From positions 1 to 33,586 of the forward strand of contig JAOUET010000003.1 in NCBI GenBank assembly GCA_029858605.1: DNA of 33,586 nt, in the 5' to 3' direction. The stretch comes from Coriobacteriia bacterium. GTDB lineage: Bacteria > Actinomycetota > Coriobacteriia > Anaerosomatales > JAENZW01. A model generated the notes under the pieces. It worked only from the letters and a program-made list of their open reading frames with translations, did not search any database and was not told the origin of the DNA. Shown in pieces: positions 6,056-12,202 of the stretch. Each line of letters opens with the position of its first letter. The stretch's first letter is position 1. The position numbers were made by a program, and so were the translations under genes.

Positions 6056-6238
6056 TCACTTGGCGGCCTCCTCAACGAGGTCTCTTAGCCGCTCGATCTC
6101 AGCTTGAGCGCCTCTAAGCACTCTTACCGCGGCGTTGCGTTCCCTCGTGAGCCGCTCGATCTCGTCGGCGGCGTCGGTGCAGACGTTCGGCACGATCGGC
6201 CCGGCCATCGCTCGCAGGCGGTCGACGATGTCGGTCAT
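6056..6238 (-). CDS. Small coiled-coil early protein
   Basis: A 60-residue protein, ATG 6238, with AAGGGA about eight bases upstream and a short overlap with the preceding gene. It begins MTDIVDRLRAMAGPIVPNVC and then forms a continuous charged helix, TDAADEIERLTRERNAAVRV followed by LRGAQAEIERLRDLVEEAAK. Short proteins of the form TDIVDRLR...DAADEIERLR are frequent in phage early regions and have no assigned function. Confidence 0.75.
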   Translation of the reverse strand: MTDIVDRLRAMAGPIVPNVCTDAADEIERLTRERNAAVRVLRGAQAEIERLRDLVEEAAK

Positions 6239-6870
6239 GGCTGGATCCCTTGAAGGTTGCGCCTGAGTTCTGAAACGTTCTTCAGGTGCTTCGGCTGAAT
6301 CCTCCATTCGGGCCGGTTTGATTCCGGCTCGAATCGTTCGCAGTCTGATCCATGGCGCCAGCCGACGATCCAGATATCGCGATATTGCACGAGGAGTTCA
6401 TCGTTCGATGACTGCTCGCTCCCGTACTCCATCGGCTTTACCGGAGTTGTCAGGACGTATGGACGGCCAAGGATCTTCCGGTCCCGATCCTTCATGGCGA
6501 TGCGAAGCCGAGGATCGGCCCTGCTGCAAAACTTGACCTCGATCGGTCCGACATCGGCCTCATCGAGCGGATCGCCAAACAGGACAGACCGCGGAGCTCC
6601 GAACCAGACCGCTACCGCAGCCTCGCCGAGCTTGCCTTTCATTCTGTCCCAGTAGTTCTCGCTTCGTCCGTCGAGCGGTTGTGCGCCGCACATGACGCGA
6701 TCGAGATGCTCGGCAGCCGCTCGAACGGCGCTGAGCCATTGATCGTCGAGCGTGATCTTGCAGTGACCGGACGGCCATGACTGCATCGATTCGGCTCGCG
6801 GCCCGAGCGAAACCGAAGCCTCTGGCTTGTCTTGATTGTTCTTTACGAACATCCATCCACTCAGGTTCAT
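6235..6870 (-). CDS. PD-(D/E)XK nuclease-like protein
   Basis: A 211-residue protein. After a polar N-terminus comes KGKLGEAAVAVWFG (about 78-91), EADVGPIEVKFCSR (about 104-117) and LRIAMKDRDRKILGRPYVLT (about 122-141), followed by IWIVGWRHGSD. The E...D...E-x-K arrangement, with a strand before and after, fits the PD-(D/E)XK nuclease superfamily, whose phage members include recombination and restriction-type nucleases. The core matches that of the 5225-5734 product in order and spacing, suggesting a shared fold. ATG 6870 has CGGAG eight bases upstream. It could process DNA ends together with the ERF recombinase, which is inferred from the shared operon. Confidence 0.6.
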   Translation of the reverse strand: MNLSGWMFVKNNQDKPEASVSLGPRAESMQSWPSGHCKITLDDQWLSAVRAAAEHLDRVMCGAQPLDGRSENYWDRMKGKLGEAAVAVWFGAPRSVLFGDPLDEADVGPIEVKFCSRADPRLRIAMKDRDRKILGRPYVLTTPVKPMEYGSEQSSNDELLVQYRDIWIVGWRHGSDCERFEPESNRPEWRIQPKHLKNVSELRRNLQGIQP

Positions 6871-6882
6871 GCGTCGACTCCG

Positions 6883-7275
6883 TTACAGGCTGTTGAAGAG
6901 ATCCCGAAACTCGATCCGCCCCAGAGCGATCAGATCCTCGATGTCGTCGCTGTTCAGATGCGAGAGGCTCGTGGAGACCGCGTAGTAATCGCCACGATGC
7001 TGATCGGTTCCCGCCTCAACGACGCCGATCGCTTCGAGTTCTCTAAGCGCCCTGCGTGCGACCTGCATCGTGCAGCCTGCATGTCCGGCAAACCAAGACA
7101 GCGTTGCGGAGTCGCATGAGTACGCGTAGAAGTGCAGTCGATCGTCAATGACCTGGCAGGCCACGGACCTCGCGCGCAACCGATCCCAAAGCACCTGGGC
7201 AGCAAAACTGACATTGCGCCACCGCTGGTTTTGCGAGATCTGCTCAAGGATGTGTGCCAGTCTTTCAGGTTCCAT
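6883..7275 (-). CDS. Winged-helix DNA-binding protein, possible replication or regulatory factor
   Basis: A 130-residue protein. ATG 7275 has GGAGG six bases upstream; the frame is open to 7314 but that part overlaps the previous gene. The segment TLSWFAGHAGCTMQVARRAL followed by RELEAIGVVEAGTDQHRGDY has the helix-turn-helix plus beta-wing pattern of winged-helix proteins (start S-WFA-x-H-x-G, turn, recognition helix VARRALRELEAIGVV, wing GDYYAV). It could be a regulator or replication helper. No effector domain is visible. Confidence 0.6.
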   Translation of the reverse strand: MEPERLAHILEQISQNQRWRNVSFAAQVLWDRLRARSVACQVIDDRLHFYAYSCDSATLSWFAGHAGCTMQVARRALRELEAIGVVEAGTDQHRGDYYAVSTSLSHLNSDDIEDLIALGRIEFRDLFNSL

Positions 7276-7576
7276 CGGGAGCCTCCGTTGCGTCGTGCCG
7301 CTCAATCTGGTCACGCATGCCGACCGCGTCTGCTTCGGCGAGGCGCTTCCGCATCGAGGCGAACTCGCCGTACATGGTCGGCAGGTGCGAGTCGTCGTCG
7401 AGCATGTGGAACGCGATGTCCGTCGCGAGGTAGTCGAACCGGTACGCCTCGCGGTTGTAGGCCGCGATCAGCCTGCGGACGGTCTCGCGATCGAACTGCA
7501 TCGTGCCGCCGGCGAGTTCGGCCTGCACGCTGGCGACGAACGCGCGCTCGCGCTTGGTCGGACTGGTGTCGCTCAT
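7265..7576 (-). CDS. Unknown helical early protein
   Basis: A 103-residue protein starting at ATG 7576 with GAGG about six bases upstream, and overlapping the preceding stop. It is largely helical: KRERAFVASVQAELAGGTMQ, RETVRRLIAAYNREAYRFDY, then FHMLDDDSHLPTMYGEFASM and RKRLAEADAVGMRDQIERHD. There are no cysteines or membrane segments, and no motif I can name. It lies between a putative replication protein and a winged-helix protein. Confidence 0.65.
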   Translation of the reverse strand: MSDTSPTKRERAFVASVQAELAGGTMQFDRETVRRLIAAYNREAYRFDYLATDIAFHMLDDDSHLPTMYGEFASMRKRLAEADAVGMRDQIERHDATEAPDGT

Positions 7577-8100
7577 GCAGCACCTCGCGCGAGGATCTCG
7601 GCCCGTACCTCGGCCGGCTGCATCGCCGCCCAGATCATGCCCAGCCGGAACGCGCCCCAGGCACGCGGATCGTCCGGCAGGTTCTCGACGACGACTGCGA
7701 CCATCGACCGCGACAGGTACTCGCGAGCGGCCGGCAGCCGCTCGAGGTTGCCGAGAACCCAGGCGAGCATCCGCTCGCGGTCCTGCTCGGCCTCGATCCG
7801 CATCCGCTCGAACGCTGCGGCCCGTTCGGCCGCTCGCTCGTCCGGCGTCTTCGCGGCACGCTCACCGGCCGAGGAGTTGCCGCGCTTGATCTCGTGGAAC
7901 TCGTTCCAGAACCACGACATCTCCGGCACGTGCGACGCACGCCGGAGCTTCACGCGGTTGATCGCCTCGGCGAGCCATTCCTGGTTGAGGTTGCGGAACG
8001 TGTCGCGGAAGAGGTCGATCCAGTCGACCGAGAGTCCGGCGCTCGGCCAGAGTCCGAGGATGCGCTCGATGTTGCGACCGATCGTGAGCGGTTCAGACAT
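7573..8100 (-). CDS. Putative helicase-loader-like or replication accessory protein
   Basis: A 175-residue protein. The N-terminal 75 residues (RNIERILGLWPSAGLSVDWI, LFRDTFRNLNQEWLAEAINR, ASHVPEMSWFWNEFHEIK) have the pattern of helical loader domains such as G39P: a helix with a WP or YP turn, a W/L-rich helix, an Ala-Ile helix and a segment equivalent to PPS. A charged Ala/Glu/Arg linker follows, then a helical C-terminal domain (REYLSRSMVAVVVENLPDDP). The start at 8100 carries GGAGGTGACCGATG, a close variant of the repeated start module. It lies two genes after the replication initiator gene. The function is inferred. Confidence 0.5.
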   Translation of the reverse strand: MSEPLTIGRNIERILGLWPSAGLSVDWIDLFRDTFRNLNQEWLAEAINRVKLRRASHVPEMSWFWNEFHEIKRGNSSAGERAAKTPDERAAERAAAFERMRIEAEQDRERMLAWVLGNLERLPAAREYLSRSMVAVVVENLPDDPRAWGAFRLGMIWAAMQPAEVRAEILARGAA

Positions 8101-8356
8101 CGGTCACCTCCTCGGGCAGCATGTCGCGGAGTTCGGTGATCTGCTCGGCGCGTTCTCCGGCGATGCGCTCGAGCTCCGCGACGCGTTGACGGAGCGCGAG
8201 GATCGTCTCGACCGCCTCGCAGGCGATCGGCAGGTTCAGGCTCACGTCCTGCCGGAGCAGCCGGCAGCAGATGTCGGCGCGATCGAGGCGGCTCAACCGG
8301 AACTCGCGCTGGAGCATGTCGATCCGGCGTCGCGTGTCGTTCCAGGTATCAGGCAT
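8093..8356 (-). CDS. Coiled-coil early protein, paralogue of the adjacent upstream gene
   Basis: An 87-residue protein, ATG 8356, overlapping the upstream stop. It contains DICCRLLRQDVSLNLPIACE, AVETILALRQRVAELERIAG and a helical end, ERAEQITELRDMLPEE. The part around C-x-EAV-x-TILALR recurs in the neighbour (8349-8669) at the same relative position, including the DI..RLL segment before it. The two genes are therefore probably a tandem duplication. The long heptads suggest a dimer or heterodimer. The function is unknown. Confidence 0.7.
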   Translation of the reverse strand: MPDTWNDTRRRIDMLQREFRLSRLDRADICCRLLRQDVSLNLPIACEAVETILALRQRVAELERIAGERAEQITELRDMLPEEVTDV

Positions 8357-8669
8357 TCGCGACCGCCTTTCGCATCGGTCCGAGGATCATCTCGAGCCGG
8401 ATCTTGATCTCGTCGACCTCCTGCCGTGCGGTCTCGATCGCGGCCTGGAGCCGCGCGTTCTCGGCGTCGCTGGCCTGGACGATCGTGCGATAGGCGACGA
8501 TCTGATCGCGAAGCGCGAGGATCGTGTCGACCGCCTCCATGCAGTCGAGGTCGACCGCTCGCGTGTAGTGATCGACGCGATCGAGCAGTCGGTGCGTGAT
8601 GTCATTCGCCGGCACGCCGAGAGCGGCGAGTTCGGCCCGTAGTTGCGTTGCGCGTTCATCCGGTGTCAT
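8349..8669 (-). CDS. Coiled-coil early protein, paralogue of the adjacent downstream gene
   Basis: A 106-residue protein. ATG 8669 is part of an exact GGAGATGACCGATG module whose first bases are also the last codons of the replication gene upstream (stop and start overlap as ATGA). The protein has PANDITHRLLDRVDHYTRAV, then CMEAVDTILALRDQIVAYRT and a long helix, DAENARLQAAIETARQEVDE. It aligns with the 8093-8356 product across DI..RLL and EAV.TILALR. No known function. Confidence 0.7.
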   Translation of the reverse strand: MTPDERATQLRAELAALGVPANDITHRLLDRVDHYTRAVDLDCMEAVDTILALRDQIVAYRTIVQASDAENARLQAAIETARQEVDEIKIRLEMILGPMRKAVANA

Positions 8670-9544
8670 CGGTCATCTCCTGTCATTCCAGGTCGGTACA
8701 TCCGAGCGCCGCTCGCCGTTCGAGCGACGCCATCGGCGTCGATCCAGCATCCGAGCGGCAGTGTGCGCTCGGCGTTTCGTTTCGTCAACTCGGGACCGCT
8801 CGAGCGGCGGTCCGCGTAGGCCTGACCTCGTGCCATCCATCGCCGCAGTCCGGCCCGTACGTTTCGCCAGCGGCCGGACGGCGACTCGGCCGCGAGCCAT
8901 GCGTGCGCCCTGGCGAGCTCGGCGTCGACATCGACCGCCGGATACGCCGCCGCCCAGGCTCGCCGGTCGGCGTCGGTGACGCCTGCGAATCCGGTCTCGG
9001 GATGCCACTCGATCGGAGAGGTTCGCGAGGCTTTCGGCTCGTTGGCGGTCCCGGTCGATGGCGTTTCGACATCGACAGGGACAAGACTGGAACCGCTAGG
9101 TTCCAGTCCTTGGTTTTCTGTCTTGGTCTTACTCTTACTCTTACTCTTGGCATTGCAGTCGGAATGCGGTCGCATTGCATCCGCATCCGCCTGCTCGTCT
9201 GGATGCCATCGGGCGGAGGCTGCCCGGCGAGCCGACGCCGACCGCCGCTCGCGGATCTCCGCCAGCGTCTCGCCCGGCCACGAGAACCGGATCGTGCCGG
9301 ACCGGCGATTCGCTGTAGCCCAGCCAGAGGCGATTAGAGCGTCCGTCGTGCCTGGAGGTACGCCGGTAGCCTCGTCGACCGCGGACGCGTCTAAAGCCGT
9401 CTGCGGCCCGTAGGATTGAACCCAGCACCAGATCGCCAGCACGCGACCGGCTCCCTCGAACCGTCCTACTTGCAGAGTCCGGCAGAATGCCACAAAGCGA
9501 GGCTTCCGGAACAGGTCGACATCCACGGGAATCCATCGTTCCAT
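8666..9544 (-). CDS. Replication initiator-like protein (lambda O / DnaD-type layout)
   Basis: A 292-residue protein. The N-terminal domain (residues 3-95, WIPVDVDLFRKPRFVAFCRT, GAGRVLAIWCWVQSYGP, then a wing-like TANRRSGTIRFSW) resembles the winged-helix domains that open many phage replisome organisers. A flexible linker at about 130-175 contains alternating Lys/Ser/Thr (KSKSKSKTKTE). The C-terminal domain (WAAAYPAVDVDAELARAHAW, LAAESPSGRWRNVRAGLRRW) is the small helical module seen at the end of such proteins. It probably binds the phage origin and recruits host helicase. The start at 9544 carries an exact GGAGATGACCGATG. No phage helicase or polymerase gene was found. Confidence 0.75.
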   Translation of the reverse strand: MERWIPVDVDLFRKPRFVAFCRTLQVGRFEGAGRVLAIWCWVQSYGPQTALDASAVDEATGVPPGTTDALIASGWATANRRSGTIRFSWPGETLAEIRERRSASARRAASARWHPDEQADADAMRPHSDCNAKSKSKSKTKTENQGLEPSGSSLVPVDVETPSTGTANEPKASRTSPIEWHPETGFAGVTDADRRAWAAAYPAVDVDAELARAHAWLAAESPSGRWRNVRAGLRRWMARGQAYADRRSSGPELTKRNAERTLPLGCWIDADGVARTASGARMYRPGMTGDDR

Positions 9545-9573
9545 CGGTCATCTCCGATCATCCGGTCGAAGAA

Positions 9574-9613
9574 CCGGCCCGGCCGCCGCCAAGGAGAGCG
9601 ACGACCGGGCCGG
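9574..9613 (-). terminator. GC-rich inverted repeat between the Gp157-like gene and the replication gene
   Basis: CCGGCCCGG (9574-9582) is repeated inverted as CCGGGCCGG (9605-9613), a perfect 9-bp stem with a 22-base loop. It fills most of the 80-base gap before the replication gene. No U-run follows, so it may attenuate or process the transcript rather than end it. Confidence 0.5.
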
Positions 9614-9624
9614 CGTGAGAGGAG

Positions 9625-10134
9625 TCAGCGGATCGCGAGGCGCTTGCCTCGCTCTCCCAGTCTGGCGAACGGTAACGCCTGCCCGGCCTCGATGGCAAGC
9701 CGGATGCGTTCCTTATCCGGCTCCGTCCGCGTGACGGTCTTCGTCCAGTCGGCCGGAACCTCGCCATCGAGCAGCAGCGGAGCCTTCCCGCCGTTGCCGA
9801 CGACGCTCACCGCGTACCGGTCCGTCTCGAGCTTCTTCATGCCTCGAGCGTCCAGAGCGGCGAGCAGCCTCGCCGCGAGCCAGTCCGCCGACGCCTCGTC
9901 GACCTGGGCGCGACGGGCGAGGCGCTCGGCCTCGGCACGCCGGATATCCGCCCGAGCGCGGATCGACGTGATGAGCGCGGCGTAGTTGTCGACCTTGCCG
10001 GTCAGGTTCGCGTCGATCTCGGCGAACCACGCGTCGACGATCTCGGACACCTTCGGATCGGTAACGTCGCCGCCGACCTCGGCGAGCAGGTCGTCGAGCG
10101 CCTGCATGTCATCGGTGATCTGTAGCAGCCTCAT
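9625..10134 (-). CDS. Siphovirus Gp157-like protein
   Basis: A 169-residue protein with the layout of the Siphovirus Gp157 family: an acidic helical start (LLQITDDMQALDDLLAEVGG), a long coiled helix (YAALITSIRARADIRRAEAE, RLARRAQVDEASADWLAARL), then a short beta part RYAVSVVGNGGKAPL and VPADWTKTVTRTEPDKERIR, ending IEAGQALPFARLGERGKRLA. Family members occur in phage recombination operons and one has been linked to phage resistance; the molecular role is not established. The start at 10134 uses GAGGTGAACCGATG, a variant of the repeated start module. Confidence 0.82.
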   Translation of the reverse strand: MRLLQITDDMQALDDLLAEVGGDVTDPKVSEIVDAWFAEIDANLTGKVDNYAALITSIRARADIRRAEAERLARRAQVDEASADWLAARLLAALDARGMKKLETDRYAVSVVGNGGKAPLLLDGEVPADWTKTVTRTEPDKERIRLAIEAGQALPFARLGERGKRLAIR

Positions 10135-10391
10135 CGGTTCACCTCGTTTCGGTTTGACCAGGCCGTGCCTGGGTTCTCGTCAATGTGCGTGTATTGCGTC
10201 TCGCGCTTCGGCTCGTTGATGAACGCCTCGACCTGCGACGGGCGGAACCGCCAGACGCGAGGACCGATCGCGACCGGAGAGAGCCGGCCCTGCTTGATCC
10301 AGCGGTAGACGGTGTCGCGGCTGATGCCGAACCTCGCGGCGAACTGCTCGGGCGAGATCGACGGCGAGTCATCAGAAGGGGATCTCGACAT
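10131..10391 (-). CDS. Excisionase/MerR-like helix-turn-helix DNA-binding protein
   Basis: An 86-residue protein. ATG 10391 has AAGGAGG six bases upstream. Residues 13-60 (SPEQFAARFGISRDTVYRWI, KQGRLSPVAIGPRVWRFRPS, QVEAFI) match the short winged HTH family that includes excisionases and MerR-like regulators: helix, turn GIS, recognition helix TVYRWI, then wing. With no integrase in the genome it is more likely a regulator or recombination accessory factor. The ERF gene upstream overlaps it by 20 bases. Confidence 0.85.
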   Translation of the reverse strand: MSRSPSDDSPSISPEQFAARFGISRDTVYRWIKQGRLSPVAIGPRVWRFRPSQVEAFINEPKRETQYTHIDENPGTAWSNRNEVNR

Positions 10392-11154
10392 CGTCGTCCT
10401 CCTTCGCGACCGGCTTCGCATGCGACTTCGCGCCGCGGATGTCGAGCAACTCGATCCCGCGGCCGCTCTCCTTCACCAGCACGTCGGCCTCAACGCCGAC
10501 GAGCTCGAGCGCCCGTCCGCCGTGCGTCGCGGAGAACGTCGAGAATCGCTCGCCGCCGGTCGTGAACACCGAGTAGAGACGCCACGGGCCTTTCGCCGAC
10601 TGGCCGTCCTTCGTCTCGACTTTCTCGACGGTCACGCGTTCCCAGCCGTCGTCGAGCGTGACCGGCTCGACCGGCTTCGCCGCCGGCTTCGCCTGCGGCT
10701 TCGGAGCCGTCGCCGCGTGAGCCTGCGGCATCGAGACCTGCCGCTGCGGCTTCGGCTCGTTCGTCGCGTTCCCGTCGTCGTCCTCGTCGCCGACCACGCC
10801 GAGAGCGGCCGACAGGCTGTACCGCCTGGCGTACGTCATCGCCGAGCCTGTCGCCTGAGGCTTCGCGAGGTCGACGCGGACTGGCACGGGCGCGAGCCGG
10901 ATCGTCTCGCCGCTTGCGTCGCGGATGACGGTCCAGCACATCAGGTTCCCGTCCGGCATCGGCTCGAAGTCGCTCGCGAGCGCGAGGCCGAACCGGGCGA
11001 GGTGCGGTCGGCACGTTTCGAGGAACGAGCCGAGGCTCGCGTACTTGAACCGGCCGAACGCGGTGTTGACCTTGTCGAGCGCCGGCGACGGCATCTCGGC
11101 AAGTGCCGCGGCGAACGCCGCCGCGATCGTCTCTGTCTTCTTCTCAGGCTTCAT
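10372..11154 (-). CDS. erf: ERF-family single-strand annealing protein fused to an OB-like domain with an SSB-type tail
   Basis: A 260-residue protein; ATG 11154 has GGAGG six bases upstream. The N-terminal part (residues 1-125) is an ERF-type annealing domain: FGRFKYASLGSFLETCRPHL, ARFGLALASDFEPMPDG, then GSAMTYARRYSLSAALGVVG and the acidic DEDDDGN. A Pro/Ala/Lys/Gln linker (about 130-165) follows. The C-terminal part (about 166-240: WERVTVEKVETKDGQSAKGP, WRLYSVFTTGGERFSTFS, VLVKESGRGIELLDI) has the strand pattern of an OB fold. The last residues are EDDDVEIPF, like the DDDIPF tail by which bacterial SSB recruits partners. ERF proteins anneal single strands in phage recombination. I find no separate SSB gene, so one protein may serve both roles. 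Confidence 0.85.
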   Translation of the reverse strand: MKPEKKTETIAAAFAAALAEMPSPALDKVNTAFGRFKYASLGSFLETCRPHLARFGLALASDFEPMPDGNLMCWTVIRDASGETIRLAPVPVRVDLAKPQATGSAMTYARRYSLSAALGVVGDEDDDGNATNEPKPQRQVSMPQAHAATAPKPQAKPAAKPVEPVTLDDGWERVTVEKVETKDGQSAKGPWRLYSVFTTGGERFSTFSATHGGRALELVGVEADVLVKESGRGIELLDIRGAKSHAKPVAKEDDDVEIPF

Positions 11155-11341
11155 CGACGACCTCCTCGATCTTGCCGTCCCGGATCAGGTTGGCGAGCTC
11201 GTCGAGCTCCGCGACCCTCCGCTCGATGTTGAGGGCGATGTCGTATCGCTTCTCCTCGGCGGCCATCTTGCGGACTTGGTTCAACTCGAACGCGGCGCAC
11301 TCAAGCGCAAAGCAGAACATTCCGACTCGTTCAGGTGTCAT
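11144..11341 (-). CDS. Unknown small helical early protein
   Basis: A 65-residue protein whose ATG (11341) belongs to an exact GGAGATGACCGATG module and overlaps the stop of the small membrane protein gene. It is all-helical: MFCFALECAAFELNQVRKMA, then RYDIALNIERRVAELDELAN and LIRDGKIEEVVDEA. It ends inside the ERF start region (11-base overlap). No function is recognisable; tight coupling to the ERF gene suggests a helper or simply operon packing. Confidence 0.7.
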   Translation of the reverse strand: MTPERVGMFCFALECAAFELNQVRKMAAEEKRYDIALNIERRVAELDELANLIRDGKIEEVVDEA

Positions 11342-11469
11342 CGGTCATCTCCATGGCCGGTCTTGATGGTTCCGTCCCGCTTGCCGGCCTCGATCACGAA
11401 CGGGAGGAAGACGCCGGGGATCACGATGATCCCGGCGAGGATGCAGCACGCAAGGTCAAGCCACGACAT
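11338..11469 (-). CDS. Small single-span membrane protein, 43 residues
   Basis: ATG 11469 has GGAGGG about seven bases upstream and overlaps the end of the preceding gene by 14 bases. The translation begins MSWLDLACCILAGIIVIPGV and continues FLPFVIEAGKRDGTIKTG, ending HGDDR. Residues 6-26 form one hydrophobic helix and the rest is charged. Its last codons (GDDR, TGA) are part of the repeated start module of the next gene. Small membrane proteins in phage early regions can block superinfection or alter host membranes, but nothing here shows which. Confidence 0.6.
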   Translation of the reverse strand: MSWLDLACCILAGIIVIPGVFLPFVIEAGKRDGTIKTGHGDDR

Positions 11470-11656
11470 CGACGGTCCCTCCGATGCGAGCGGTCCGCTT
11501 GGCCATCGCGAGATCGTTTCGCAGGCTGTCGAGGTCGACCCTGAACTGATCGAGCTGCTCGGCGAGCCGATCGCGTCCGGCCACGCGTGCCTGTTCGGCC
11601 TGCTGCCCGAGGTTGTAGATCGCGTAGTGAAGCGCGGCAGATTGTCGGTTTGTCAT
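11456..11656 (-). CDS. Unknown small coiled-coil early protein
   Basis: A 66-residue protein whose ATG (11656) is in an exact GGAGATGACCGATG module. It is helical with regular heptads (ALHYAIYNLGQQAEQARVAG, DRLAEQLDQFRVDLDSLRND, then LAMAKRTARIGG). No motif is recognised. It overlaps the membrane protein gene by 14 bases. Confidence 0.7.
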   Translation of the reverse strand: MTNRQSAALHYAIYNLGQQAEQARVAGRDRLAEQLDQFRVDLDSLRNDLAMAKRTARIGGTVDVVA

Positions 11657-11677
11657 CGGTCATCTCCTACGGTGCGA

Positions 11678-11696
11678 GCCTGCGACGTTCGCAGGC
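11678..11696 (-). terminator. Short perfect hairpin in the gap between the first two early genes
   Basis: GCCTGCGA and TCGCAGGC form an 8-bp stem around a 3-base loop, 22 bases before the 11656 start module. There is no U-run. A second weaker inverted repeat (CGGCC/GGCCG) lies between 11700 and 11735. They may stabilise or process the early messenger. Confidence 0.4.
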
Positions 11697-11737
11697 GAAG
11701 CGGCCCGGTCGCGTTTCCGCGGCCGAGCCGTGAGCGG

Positions 11738-11977
11738 TCAGCCGTACTTCAGCGACCAGCCGAGCTCCTTGAAGAGCGGCCGAGCATCGTCCGAGATGAC
11801 GAGCACGTCGTTCCCGCGGCTCCGGCGAATCGACGCAAGCCCGTGCTTGACGAGGATGCGAGCCTGCATCAGGACCGCGCCCGAGATCATGTCAACTTGG
11901 TTGACCTCGTTGCGAGTGTCGATGTCGCGCATCGACTTGGCCACGGCGTGAATCGCGTTCTTGAGTTCGCTGTCCAT
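11738..11977 (-). CDS. First gene of the early operon, unknown 79-residue protein
   Basis: ATG 11977 is in an exact GGAGATGACCGATG module and is the first start downstream of the 12038-12065 promoter. The protein has a helical N-terminus (ELKNAIHAVAKSMRDIDTRN), a second helix (VDMISGAVLMQARILVKHGL) and a beta part (ASIRRSRGNDVLVISDDARP), ending LFKELGWSLKYG. The helix, helix, strand-turn-strand order could be a small winged-helix DNA-binding fold; without a clear motif that is only a suggestion. A promoter-proximal first gene of this size is often a regulator or host-takeover factor. Confidence 0.7.
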   Translation of the reverse strand: MDSELKNAIHAVAKSMRDIDTRNEVNQVDMISGAVLMQARILVKHGLASIRRSRGNDVLVISDDARPLFKELGWSLKYG

Positions 11978-11988
11978 CGGTCATCTCC
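11975..11988 (-). promoter_or_regulatory. Repeated ribosome-binding/start module GGAGATGACCGATG
   Basis: The same 14 bases end in the ATG of five early genes: starts at 11977, 11656, 11341, 9544 and 8669. Variants precede 8100 (GGAGGTGACCGATG) and 10134 (GAGGTGAACCGATG). The module combines a Shine-Dalgarno, an out-of-frame ATG, a TGA and the true ATG. At 11341 and 8669 its bases also encode the end of the previous protein (GDDR and stop). No late gene start that I checked has it. Confidence 0.85.
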
Positions 11989-12037
11989 TGCTTCGCCGCG
12001 AACCCCGCGGCGGTCAGCTCATCAGGCCGACAGGTGG

Positions 12038-12065
12038 AGGATACAGCCTCCTTCGGCCCTGTCAA
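12038..12065 (-). promoter_or_regulatory. Sigma70-type promoter of the early operon
   Basis: On the minus strand TTGACA (12060-12065, perfect consensus) and TATCCT (12038-12043, four of six consensus bases) are 16 bases apart. It points at the first early gene 61 bases away. A CCTGTC box overlaps the -35 element and GACAGG copies lie on both sides, an arrangement suited to an operator. It is the only convincing promoter I found. Confidence 0.7.
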
Positions 12066-12202
12066 CCCCTACGCCGCACTAAATCGGCCTAGATTCTGAC
12101 AGGTCCGGATAACCAGCCTTCTAGAACGTCGTAGGACGCGTCCGAGCCGGGCCGGACCGGACAGGCTCCCGGCTGCTACCAACGTGTCCCAGCGGAAGTA
12201 AA

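Noticed and set aside
9574-9613. A classical intrinsic terminator
   Set aside because: The stem is strong but no U-run follows on the minus strand; listed only as a terminator-like hairpin.
10131-10391. Excisionase as proof of a temperate lifestyle
   Set aside because: No integrase, attachment site or repressor is seen; the same HTH family serves as regulator in lytic phages.
12061-12200. A tRNA or other standard RNA gene in the intergenic region
   Set aside because: No cloverleaf, anticodon arm or TTCRANY T-loop could be found on either strand.
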